DNA from: Io17-Chloro-G2 sp034428715
Lineage (GTDB): Bacteria; Chloroflexota; Dehalococcoidia; Lucifugimonadales; UBA3495
Assembly (NCBI GenBank): GCA_034428715.1
Contig: DAOUHE010000245.1
Coordinates: 1 to 28,986 of the forward strand
Length of the DNA: 28,986 bases
Reading direction: 5' to 3'
This document shows, one piece after another, positions 7,917-15,095 of this stretch; within the stretch, counting starts at the first letter, position 1, and each line of letters begins with the position of its first letter. The position numbers were made by a program, and so were the translations under genes. The notes below the pieces were generated by a model. That model did no database searches and was not told the DNA's origin. It was given only the letters and a program-made list of their open reading frames with translations.

Positions 7917-9116
7917 CTAGTCAACGGCGATCGGGTAAGCCCGCAGGGCATTATCCCACAGTATCTTGCGCTTGCTTTCCATTGACACCCTGGGAAGATC
8001 AATAAGGTCTTGCTTGGCCTTAAAGTACTTTCTGCCCCCGGGGTGGCCGAAGTCGGTGGCGCCGACGATGACGTGGTCGCCGATGGCGTCGATCAAATCC
8101 TCGATGCCCGGATCGTCTTGGTCCGCCGCGACGAAACACTGGCGTTGGAAGTACTCCACCGGCGTCTGGTTTAGGCCCTGGATCTTGAGCCGCCGGGTGC
8201 CTCCCTGAATGCCGGCCTCCAGTCGGTCAGGCCAGAAAGCAGCCCAGCCACACCCGGATTCCAAGAATACCAGTTTCAACTTGGGATGGCGTTCCAGCAC
8301 CCCGCCCATGATGAAGGCGGTGCAGGCCAGCATGCTGCCCATGACAAAGGAAACCGTGGTCCGACAATTCCTCAGGCCGGGTAGATAGTCCAACAAGCCG
8401 TTGTCGAAGGGGTGATTGGCGCTGGGATGGAGTCCAATGGGTACGCCCAGCTCGGCGCAGGTCTCCCACAGCACATCGCATTCATCATCGTACAGGCGAA
8501 GGCCCGGAACTGGCGCCGGGTTCATGTGCACGGCTTTGAAATCGTATTCCTTGACGCAGCGGCGCACCTCGGCCGCGGCGGCGGCTGGGTCTCTCAGGTC
8601 AATCGAGGCGGCGCCGCAGGCCCCGCGCCCGATCTCCTGGCAGAAGTCCCCCAGCCAACGATTGTAGGCCCGGCGAATGGCCGTGGCAGTCTCCCCATCC
8701 ATCTCGGCGACGCCGGTGGTCCAGAACCCCGCCGTTGGATACAGGATCATGTGGTCCACGCCGTAGTTGTCCATCACCTCCCGGTAGGCGCCGGCCGGAA
8801 AGTCCTGATCGGCCCACTTTCCATAGGCCCGTTCCAACTCGTCCAGGTCCCGGTCCTGGAAGCCCCTGGTGGCCGCGTTCGGGTCCCGTTGGCCCATCGG
8901 CCGTTGCCCCATGACCTCGAGTTCCAATTCAAAACTCAAGGAATCCTCTTTGCCGCTTTCCAAAGGAATCGACTCGGCGGCACCGGGACTGGTGCCCCTG
9001 ATCCATCTGACATGGCCCTTGATCAGATGCTGATATTTCTTTTCGAGGTAGTCCCGCCAAATCTCCTCCGGCTCGAGGATGTGCGCATCACCGTCGATGA
9101 ATTTAAGCGTTTCCAT
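7917..9116 (-). CDS. amidohydrolase family 2 (metal-dependent TIM-barrel hydrolase)
   Basis: This is a 399-residue member of the amidohydrolase-2 family (PF04909), which includes decarboxylases and hydrolases such as ACMSD and gamma-resorcylate decarboxylase. The N-terminal metal motif is IDGDAHILEP (D10-A-H12). Later barrel elements are AVHMNPAPVPG, the metal-type GLHPSANHPF, LESGCGWAAFWPDRLE and the C-terminal ATDFGHPGG, where the Asp is the usual catalytic or metal residue. The ATG at 9116 follows AGGAG on the minus strand. Family members in environmental Chloroflexota are usually of unknown substrate. The neighbours (M24 protein, propellers) do not fix the reaction. No signal peptide is seen, so it is presumably cytosolic. 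Confidence 0.92.
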   Translation of the reverse strand: METLKFIDGDAHILEPEEIWRDYLEKKYQHLIKGHVRWIRGTSPGAAESIPLESGKEDSLSFELELEVMGQRPMGQRDPNAATRGFQDRDLDELERAYGKWADQDFPAGAYREVMDNYGVDHMILYPTAGFWTTGVAEMDGETATAIRRAYNRWLGDFCQEIGRGACGAASIDLRDPAAAAAEVRRCVKEYDFKAVHMNPAPVPGLRLYDDECDVLWETCAELGVPIGLHPSANHPFDNGLLDYLPGLRNCRTTVSFVMGSMLACTAFIMGGVLERHPKLKLVFLESGCGWAAFWPDRLEAGIQGGTRRLKIQGLNQTPVEYFQRQCFVAADQDDPGIEDLIDAIGDHVIVGATDFGHPGGRKYFKAKQDLIDLPRVSMESKRKILWDNALRAYPIAVD

Positions 9117-9256
9117 ACATATTCTCCTGCTGAAATTGACCCACTACCCCTCTCCTTTAAGAGAGGCGCCTCAGAATAGCCGAAGTGTTTCAACGGTACC
9201 GGCGCCATCTGGTGTTGCCCCAAAGCGCCTGTTCCTCATTTTGAAGCTCACTCCAA

Positions 9257-10390
9257 TCATCCGACTACCAGCATTTCGTCAGTGCTGAACTTGGGTGATA
9301 GGAGCCGAGGCCCGTCTTTGGTGATCAAGAACATGTCCTGCAAATGCCAGTGGTTAACGTGGGGCTCCATTGCTATCACCATCCCCTCTTCCAACTCCTG
9401 GTGGCAACCGGGCACGATGTAGGGCTCCTGCTGGTGCCACCAGGCGCCCACGCTATGGCCGGCCAGCGAGAGCCTCTGCTGGTACCCGCGCTGGCGAAAC
9501 TTTTCGGCGGCGAACCGGTGAATCTCGCTGGCCTTGGTCCCAACCTGGCACTGGTCGACGGTCATCCGATATATATCCAGGATTACCCCGTAGGTATCTT
9601 TTTGCTCTTGCGACGGTTGTCCTAGCACAACTGTTCTGGACTGGTGCCCGGGATAGCCTTGGTAATAAGCCACGTAATCGTTGCGGATGATGTCTCCCCC
9701 CTGGAATTTCATATCTCCTTCGCCGCCGTAAGCCACAGTATTACGGTGGGAGTTCAATATACCGTGGACCCACCCGGCCCCATTCCTCAAACAGCTCTCC
9801 ACCAGCCGGCTGTGGACTTCTCGTTCGGTTTCTCCCTCCCGGACCGTTGGGAACACCTCCAGGTACGCCTCGTCCAAGATATTCGCCGCTTGCTCCAGAA
9901 GCGCCACCTCCGCGGGCGTCTTGATCCAACGAACCCCGTCCATCAACTCGGTGCAGTCGATGGCGTTGACGCTGGGAAGAAGCCTCTGGATCTCCTCCCA
10001 CCGGGTGGCGCTGACGTAGGTTTTTTCGAAACCGACCGTCTCCCGGTCCAGACCCATGCCCTTCAGGACTTCCGCCATCTTCTGGTACGGTGACTCGGCA
10101 TAGTCATCGTAGACCTCGATGCCCTGAAGCCAGGAGTCGCGCTGGGCCAGCGGCGCAGCATAGTAGTTCAAAATCATTACCGGCTCTCCCTGGCGGGGCC
10201 AGACCAGAAGAACCTCCCGAGGCGAGTCGGGAAAGTCCAAGTGCCGGGCCAGGGTCCCGGGATACGCGAAGCCGGCGAGGTAGGTAAAATTTTTACCAGA
10301 GCGGAGCACCAGGGCGGAGCAACCGGCTTGGTCCAGGTGCTGGTTCAACCTGTCGATGTTGGCGATGATCTCTCTTTGCTGGCCGTCCAT
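9257..10390 (-). CDS. M24 family (Xaa-Pro peptidase/creatinase-like) protein
   Basis: This 377-residue protein has the two-domain layout of aminopeptidase P, prolidase and creatinase: an N-terminal creatinase-like domain (about residues 1-150) and a C-terminal pita-bread domain. The ATG at 10390 is chosen because GGAGGAAGGACC precedes it; a longer frame runs further upstream but its sequence is not protein-like. Of the five metal ligands expected in M24 peptidases, D238, H312 and E342 are present. The second Asp position appears to be H249 (YPGHQSRTV) and the last Glu position appears to be Q351 (LQDMFLIT). That pattern points to an altered or metal-free site, as in creatinase, so peptidase activity should not be assumed. 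It follows a small membrane protein gene by 22 bases. Confidence 0.88.
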   Translation of the reverse strand: MDGQQREIIANIDRLNQHLDQAGCSALVLRSGKNFTYLAGFAYPGTLARHLDFPDSPREVLLVWPRQGEPVMILNYYAAPLAQRDSWLQGIEVYDDYAESPYQKMAEVLKGMGLDRETVGFEKTYVSATRWEEIQRLLPSVNAIDCTELMDGVRWIKTPAEVALLEQAANILDEAYLEVFPTVREGETEREVHSRLVESCLRNGAGWVHGILNSHRNTVAYGGEGDMKFQGGDIIRNDYVAYYQGYPGHQSRTVVLGQPSQEQKDTYGVILDIYRMTVDQCQVGTKASEIHRFAAEKFRQRGYQQRLSLAGHSVGAWWHQQEPYIVPGCHQELEEGMVIAMEPHVNHWHLQDMFLITKDGPRLLSPKFSTDEMLVVG

Positions 10391-10412
10391 GGTCCTTCCT
10401 CCGGTTTTCGGT

Positions 10413-10637
10413 CTACGGACTGGAGCTGGCCGCCGGGCTGCGCCACCGGCGCAATCGCTGCATGACGCTGGAGAGCACCAGATCAATGACGAACCACGTC
10501 GCCAGAAAAGCCCCGGTTTCCAAGAGAAAGCTATGGAATTTGTAAAAAAACTCGGCGATGAGCAGGGAAGAGCCGAATGCCGGGACCTGCTCTGCAAGTA
10601 AGCGCCGCCGCGGTAGTGACCGAATCAGCGAGTACAT
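10413..10637 (-). CDS. small membrane protein
   Basis: This 74-residue protein has a basic N-terminus (SLPRRRLL), a hydrophobic region at about residues 22-58 that could form one or two membrane segments, and a basic C-terminus (QRLRRWR). The basic-hydrophobic-basic layout suggests an inner-membrane peptide. The ATG at 10637 is preceded by AGGAG five bases upstream, a strong start, and the stop at 10413-10415 lies 22 bases before the M24 gene on the same strand. This arrangement favours co-expression. I do not recognise a family. The good start signal and coherent hydrophobic profile argue that it is real. Confidence 0.65.
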   Translation of the reverse strand: MYSLIRSLPRRRLLAEQVPAFGSSLLIAEFFYKFHSFLLETGAFLATWFVIDLVLSSVMQRLRRWRSPAASSSP

Positions 10638-10822
10638 ATCAACTCCTAAATGCCTTCATATTTTGGTGCAGGCTCCCACCGCCTCTGCCGTCTTGAATGT
10701 TCGAGGGTGCGCGGCGGAAAGTAACATTATGTGGATGATATGGCATGCCGCCTCATTTCAGCAATAAGCCGTCCGCTCCAATCGGCCACGGGCGCCACCA
10801 TCACCCGGACAGCTCCCGAGTC

Positions 10823-13225
10823 CTAGTTGCGAACCGTGCCACCCGGAAGAGTGGATGCCCCAGGAGGGGCGGCGCTGGGGATGATGGCCGGGATACCCAA
10901 CTCTTCCACCAGGTTTACGAACTCGGCTACGTCCCGATCAACCACCTCTTCCAGCAGGCTGATCTGGGTATCGATGCGAGAGGACAGGTCCTGGAATACC
11001 TCGCCGACTTGTTTGGGCGGCGCAAAGTCGGCGCTGCCCACCACTATGACCAGCTCGGCCAGCTTGCGGTTTAGCTTTACCGGCAAATTGAGCCGGTCAC
11101 GCGCCCCTTTGTAGCCGGCCTGCACCAACTCGCTTTCAATGGCAGTCAGTTTGTTTTTCAACGAAGCCGCCGCGCCTGCCACCGTCTCCGCCGAGGAGTG
11201 TGACCCTGCACGTTGCTCCCACTCCTCCACCTGGCGCCGGATGTTGCGGAGCTGGTTGATGGTGTCGTGGGTCTCGGACAGTTTGTCCCGGATGCCGATG
11301 TGCAAGTCAAACTGGGAGTCGAAGTCGGCCTGGCTGGCAGCCACCCGCGGGTCTTTGACGATCTGGAATTCTCCGGTCTGTTCCACGCCGTCGACCCTTA
11401 GGCTGAGCCGGTAGTTTCCCGGAGGCGCCACCGGGCCGGTGGTCATCTCTTCCGTGGTCTTGTCTCCCGGCACTTTTCTGGCGTCGGGGTAGTGCATGTC
11501 CCACACGAACCGGTTGACACCTGCCTCGGCGAGAAGCCTTGGCTCCCATCCCCCGTCGCCAGCCCCGGCCACGGACTTATTCTCGGGGGCGGCGCTGGTG
11601 AATGACTTGATCGCCTGATCCAGGCTGTCCAAGACCGTCAGGGTCACCTCTCCCTCTGGCTTCTCCTTTAAGTAGTAGGTGACGGTAACCCCTCGTGGCG
11701 GATTTTCTCCCGCGTCCAGGAACCGGCGTACTGTTTCACCGCCTGGTCCTGTATCTTCGGTGTAGGTGACGTCGGCTCCCAGAGACAGGCGATACTGCTT
11801 GCCCTTGGAAGGTTTGCGTGACGCGGCGGGCGAGCGGAGCCGGACCGAGGTGCGGGATTGCAGCAGATGGACCGGCGATTCCGCCAACTCGTTGGTAATC
11901 TGATGAAGGATAGTCAAGTCGTCCAGCACCCAGAAACTCCGGCCGTGAGTGGCGGCCACCAGATCGTTGTCTTTGACAGCCAGGTCGTAGACAGGAACGG
12001 TAGGTAGATTGCCTTGCAGCGGCGCCCAGGAGCCGCCGTCGTCGTACGAGACGTAAACGCCGGTCTCGGTGCCAACGTACAACAGGCCCCGGCGAACCGG
12101 GTCCTCCCGGATGACCCGGGTATAGTCGCCTTCCGGGATCCCTTGGGAGATATCGGTCCAACTCCCGCCATAATCCGAGGTCTTGTAAAGCATGGGCCTG
12201 GTTTCGTCCAGTTTGTAACTGGTGGCGGCCAGGTAGGCCTTGGCAGCGTCGTGGGGAGAGACCTCGATCATGCTGACAAGGGTCCACTCCGGCAGGTCCG
12301 ATGGAGTGACGTCGTTCCACGTCTTGCCAGCATCCCTGGACATGTGGACCAAACCGTCGTCGCTGCCCGCCCAGAATACCCCCGCTTCATGGGGGGATTC
12401 CACGAAAGCGAAGATGGTGCCGTATGTTTCCGCACCCGAAGTATCTTTGGTGACTGGTCCCCCAGAAGTTTCCATCTTGGTGGTGTCACCCCTGGTCAGA
12501 TCGGGGCTGATTGCCTCCCAAGTGTTTCCTTGGTCGGTGGACCGGAACACCAGATTTCCGGCCACGTATAGGACATCCGGGTCGTGGGGAGAAAACTGGA
12601 CCGGGAAGGTCCACTGGAAACGGTATTTCATCTCGTTGGCGCCCCGGCCGGTGCCCAACTCCGGCCATACCGTGATGATCCTGACCTGGCCGGTGGCGTG
12701 GTCGTATCGCAGCAGGTTTCCACCGCCGCCCGCCGAGCTTCCCACGGCGCCGGAGACAACGATGTTGGGGTCCTGAGAGTGAACGGCGATGTGTCCGCTC
12801 TCCGAGTTGCCGACGGTGTAGCAATCGCCCCAGGGTATGGCCCCTTTGTGGGTGCGGGAAGGAACGCAGATGGCCGAGTTGTCCTGCTGCGTGCCGTACA
12901 CACGGTAGGGATATCGATTGTCGGTGGCCACGTGGTAGAACTGGGCGGTGAGTTGATTGTAGATGGTGGACCAGGTCTCCCCGCCGTTGAAACTGACGCA
13001 GGCGCCGCCGTCGTTGCCTTCGATCATCCGCCGGGGATTTTTGGGGTCGATCCAAAGGTCGTGGTTGTCGCCGTGAGGCGTGGTCGCCCGCTCGAAGTTC
13101 TTTCCGCCGTCGATGGACTTCCAAGCCTGATAGTTGAGGACCCATACGGTATCAGCATCCTGAGGATCGGCGAAAATGTGCTGGTAATACCAGGGCCTCC
13201 CCTGGATGTCCTGGTTGTCGCTCAC
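10823..13225 (-). CDS. BNR/VPS10-type beta-propeller ("glycosyl hydrolase"), N-terminally truncated
   Basis: This is a large protein (800 residues) built of BNR/Asp-box repeats, of the kind annotated as a VPS10/sortilin-like or BNR glycosyl hydrolase. Repeat motifs include DGGKNFERA, NGGETWSTIYN, DQGNTWEAISPD, DAGKTWNDVTP, YGGSWTDISQG and DDGGSWAPLQGNLP. After these come the family's VAATHGRSFWVLDDL segment and a C-terminal Ig-like region followed by a helical region (NQLRNIRRQVEEWEQRA). Relatives are usually secreted and start with a signal peptide and about 200 more residues. Both are missing here. The GTG at 13225 has no ribosome binding site and codes for V in the conserved TWENVSDN, which is itself readable back to about 13240. 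The missing upstream piece lies inverted at 13466-13570. Confidence 0.85.
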   Translation of the reverse strand: MSDNQDIQGRPWYYQHIFADPQDADTVWVLNYQAWKSIDGGKNFERATTPHGDNHDLWIDPKNPRRMIEGNDGGACVSFNGGETWSTIYNQLTAQFYHVATDNRYPYRVYGTQQDNSAICVPSRTHKGAIPWGDCYTVGNSESGHIAVHSQDPNIVVSGAVGSSAGGGGNLLRYDHATGQVRIITVWPELGTGRGANEMKYRFQWTFPVQFSPHDPDVLYVAGNLVFRSTDQGNTWEAISPDLTRGDTTKMETSGGPVTKDTSGAETYGTIFAFVESPHEAGVFWAGSDDGLVHMSRDAGKTWNDVTPSDLPEWTLVSMIEVSPHDAAKAYLAATSYKLDETRPMLYKTSDYGGSWTDISQGIPEGDYTRVIREDPVRRGLLYVGTETGVYVSYDDGGSWAPLQGNLPTVPVYDLAVKDNDLVAATHGRSFWVLDDLTILHQITNELAESPVHLLQSRTSVRLRSPAASRKPSKGKQYRLSLGADVTYTEDTGPGGETVRRFLDAGENPPRGVTVTYYLKEKPEGEVTLTVLDSLDQAIKSFTSAAPENKSVAGAGDGGWEPRLLAEAGVNRFVWDMHYPDARKVPGDKTTEEMTTGPVAPPGNYRLSLRVDGVEQTGEFQIVKDPRVAASQADFDSQFDLHIGIRDKLSETHDTINQLRNIRRQVEEWEQRAGSHSSAETVAGAAASLKNKLTAIESELVQAGYKGARDRLNLPVKLNRKLAELVIVVGSADFAPPKQVGEVFQDLSSRIDTQISLLEEVVDRDVAEFVNLVEELGIPAIIPSAAPPGASTLPGGTVRN

Positions 13226-13239
13226 ATTTTCCCAGGTCG

Positions 13240-13469
13240 CCCTGCATCCCTACCTGACCGGCCAGCCCCACCGGGTCAAATATTTGGACAACGTCCTGAG
13301 CTACATCATGGGGCATGACGGCGTGTGGCAGACCACCGCCGACGACATCGCCGAATATTACATTGCCAACTACTACGATCAGATGGTGGCTTACGCTCAA
13401 AACCACCGGGTCGGAATATTTAGGGTGTTGGATGTCCTGGAGAAGTCGGGCATCAACCCCAGGGTCTGA
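13240..13469 (+). pseudogene. polysaccharide deacetylase fragments (C-terminal part, then a second piece)
   Basis: From about 13240 the plus strand reads ALHPYLTGQPHRVKYLDNVL and then GVWQTTADDIAEYYIANYYD. This is the C-terminal end of a polysaccharide deacetylase/allantoinase PuuE-like protein. From about 13403 the same frame continues with HRVGIFRVLDVLEKSGINPR. That segment resembles not the C-terminus but the N-terminal helix of this family (compare NRVGFWRMLEVLDKHDIR in the minus-strand fragment at 13566-14120). It therefore looks like part of a second, paralogous deacetylase fused here. The frame ends at TGA 13467-13469. No start codon with a ribosome site exists. The fragment abuts the truncated BNR gene on the left. 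Confidence 0.7.
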
Positions 13470-13570
13470 AAGGGCGCATCGGCATCGCGGCGTCGCCGGC
13501 CAAACCGGGCCGCGTGTGGGCCACCATCGAGATGGAAGACGCCGCCCTATTTCGGTCCGACGACGGTGGG
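13466..13570 (+). pseudogene. displaced N-terminal piece of a BNR/VPS10 propeller gene
   Basis: The plus strand reads LKGRIGIAASPAKPGRVWAT and then IEMEDAALFRSDDGG. This is the propeller strand that normally sits immediately before the TWxxVSDN motif in BNR/VPS10 proteins. The main BNR gene on the minus strand lacks exactly this part and starts at (A)TWENVSDN. Inverting 13240-13570 would join DDGG to ATWENVSDN in frame, with a few shared bases at the joint. The piece has no start codon and lies directly against deacetylase fragments on both sides. Confidence 0.7.
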
Positions 13571-14120
13571 CACGGAGACCAGCTTGCCCGAATTTACCCT
13601 TATGGGAACGGGCTGATCATCATGCATCCAGTCCGTGTGATAGATGAGACCCGCTTCGGCCATCAGGTCGGGTGTGCGCTCTGTACCTGAGATGGCCGTC
13701 CCAGCATACCCTTCAGTTGCTTCCCGGTATGGCGCCGGAGGGTATCGATGCAGTCCCGGTAAAACTCCCGTTCCTCCTCCTCGGAGTAGGTGTTGAGGTA
13801 GCGGGTGTTGTAGATGCCGTGGCTCATAAAGCCCCAGTTGCGCTGGACCATCGCCTCTCCAACTTCCGGGAAGTGCTCCAGAACCGCCAGATTCAGCGAC
13901 ACGCAGCATCGGATATCGTGCTTGTCCAGCACCTCCAGCATGCGCCAAAAGCCGACGCGATTCCCATAGTCCCGGTAGGAGTACTGTTGCACGTCCGGAT
14001 ACGGGGTTCGCGGCCAGGGATTGCGCTGTCCGTCGTACTCCGGTTCATACTCGTAGTGCTCGACGTTGGGGGCGATCCAGAGGGCGACCCGGGCGCCGTT
14101 GGGCCACTGGATCGTATTCG
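13566..14120 (-). pseudogene. polysaccharide deacetylase N-terminal and middle fragment, frameshifted
   Basis: Read on the minus strand from about 14113, the sequence gives WPNGARVALWIAPNVEHYEY, NPWPRTPYPDVQQYSYRDYG, NRVGFWRMLEVLDKHDIRCC and FMSHGIYNTRYLNTYSEEEE. These are typical of the polysaccharide deacetylase/PuuE-type NodB-fold proteins. At about 13693-13698 the reading frame breaks: the homology continues in another frame as ISGTERTPDLMAEAGLIYHT and then WMHDDQPVPIRVNSGKLVSV. A single missing base in the run CTGGGACGGCC explains it. The fragment ends at VPT near 13566, inside the junction with the BNR piece. Its natural continuation lies on the opposite strand at 14112-14249. There is no functional start. 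Confidence 0.78.
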
Positions 14121-14249
14121 ATAGAACTCAACGACGCTCCCCTCTACCGGGAACACTATGAGGGCGACTACTTCGAGGAGATCTGCAAGGCCCAGTTCGA
14201 CCAGATTTATAAAGAGGGAGCCAGCAGCGGTCGGTACACAGCGGGGTAG
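14112..14249 (+). pseudogene. polysaccharide deacetylase middle fragment, opposite strand
   Basis: The plus strand reads YSIELNDAPLYREHYEG and then FEEICKAQFDQIYKEGASSG. This is the part of a polysaccharide deacetylase that should follow the SVP ending of the minus-strand fragment and precede the ALHPYLTGQPHR fragment at 13240. Inverting 13571-14112 would restore SVP-YSIELND. The frame ends at TAG 14247-14249, where sequence of the metallo-beta-lactamase gene begins in a different frame. It has no start codon of its own. Confidence 0.72.
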
Positions 14250-15052
14250 GATGGGACATTTGCAACTCCGGCTTCATAGTAGGTGACGATGGCGTGATGG
14301 TTATCGACGCCATGATGGTCGCCAGTATGGTGCGTCCATATATGGAAGAGATTCGCCATGTCACTGATAAGCCCATCAGGTATGTGGTCAACACCCATCA
14401 TCATGTGGATCATTCTTTCGGAAACCAGTTCTACCTTCCGACAGAGGTCGTTTCCCACCGCGGATGCCGGGAAGCCTTGATTGACCGGGGCGCTGACGTG
14501 GAAATGCTGAGCCAACGATGGCCCCAGTATCGAGAGGACTGGGTTAAGACTCGCCTGACTCCCGCCAGCATTACCTACGATGACAAAATGGTCGTCCACC
14601 TGGGTGACCGGGTAATCGAACTGCTGCACCCAGGCCCGGCCCATACTTATGGAGACACCCTGGTATACCTGCCCCAGGAGAAGGTGCTTTTCACGGGAGA
14701 TGTCGCATTTCACTATCTGACACCCCTGGCAGCAGACGGACACTTAAGCAACTGGATCAGGGTAGCTAACGGCATCCTGAAACATTTGGATGCCACCACT
14801 TTGATGCCGGGACATGGGCCGGTGAGCGGCAAGGAGGTGGTTAGCAAAACCTTGAGGTACCTCCGGTTGGTAAAGCGAACGTCTCGCTTACATTTTGAGC
14901 GGGGCGCGAGCGTCGAGGACGCAAGCCGTGCCGTACGATTGGGAGAATATGCCGATTGGGTTGAGCCGGAACGGGTCATGCGCAATGTTCAACGCATGTA
15001 CCAAGAATTCAGGGGCGAGCTCCCAAGGCCCAGGGCGATGAGCTTCAGATAG
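14249..15052 (+). CDS. metallo-beta-lactamase fold hydrolase, N-terminally truncated
   Basis: This is an MBL-fold metal-dependent hydrolase. It has the HxHxDH zinc motif at 14396-14413 (THHHVDH). Further ligands are the His in GPAHTYGDT, the Asp in FTGDVAF and the His in MPGHGPVSG. The strand before the motif reads WDICNSGFIVGDDGVMVID from about 14252, so homology begins at the junction with the deacetylase fragment, and the family's first 30 or so residues are missing. A GTG at 14294 is the first start codon in the homologous frame but has no good ribosome site. The C-terminus is complete, ending at TAG 15050-15052. The ThDP enzyme gene follows 43 bases later. The substrate is unknown. Confidence 0.82.
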   Translation, partial: GWDICNSGFIVGDDGVMVIDAMMVASMVRPYMEEIRHVTDKPIRYVVNTHHHVDHSFGNQFYLPTEVVSHRGCREALIDRGADVEMLSQRWPQYREDWVKTRLTPASITYDDKMVVHLGDRVIELLHPGPAHTYGDTLVYLPQEKVLFTGDVAFHYLTPLAADGHLSNWIRVANGILKHLDATTLMPGHGPVSGKEVVSKTLRYLRLVKRTSRLHFERGASVEDASRAVRLGEYADWVEPERVMRNVQRMYQEFRGELPRPRAMSFR

Positions 15053-15095
15053 ATAGTTCACTTATAGATAAATAGCTTTGTAAGGAGGGGCAACA

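Noticed and set aside
8412..9179. Long plus-strand frame opposite the amidohydrolase gene
   Set aside because: The minus-strand gene has all amidohydrolase motifs and a good start. The plus-strand peptide has no family features and no ribosome site.
9391..10597. Longer N-terminus for the M24 protein, back to 10597
   Set aside because: The extra 69 residues are antisense-like and lack homology, while the ATG at 10390 has a strong ribosome site and begins the family's N-terminal domain.
13152..13406. Minus-strand frame bridging the BNR start and the deacetylase fragment
   Set aside because: It is a shadow across a junction. The coding signals are the BNR frame on one side and the plus-strand deacetylase frame on the other.
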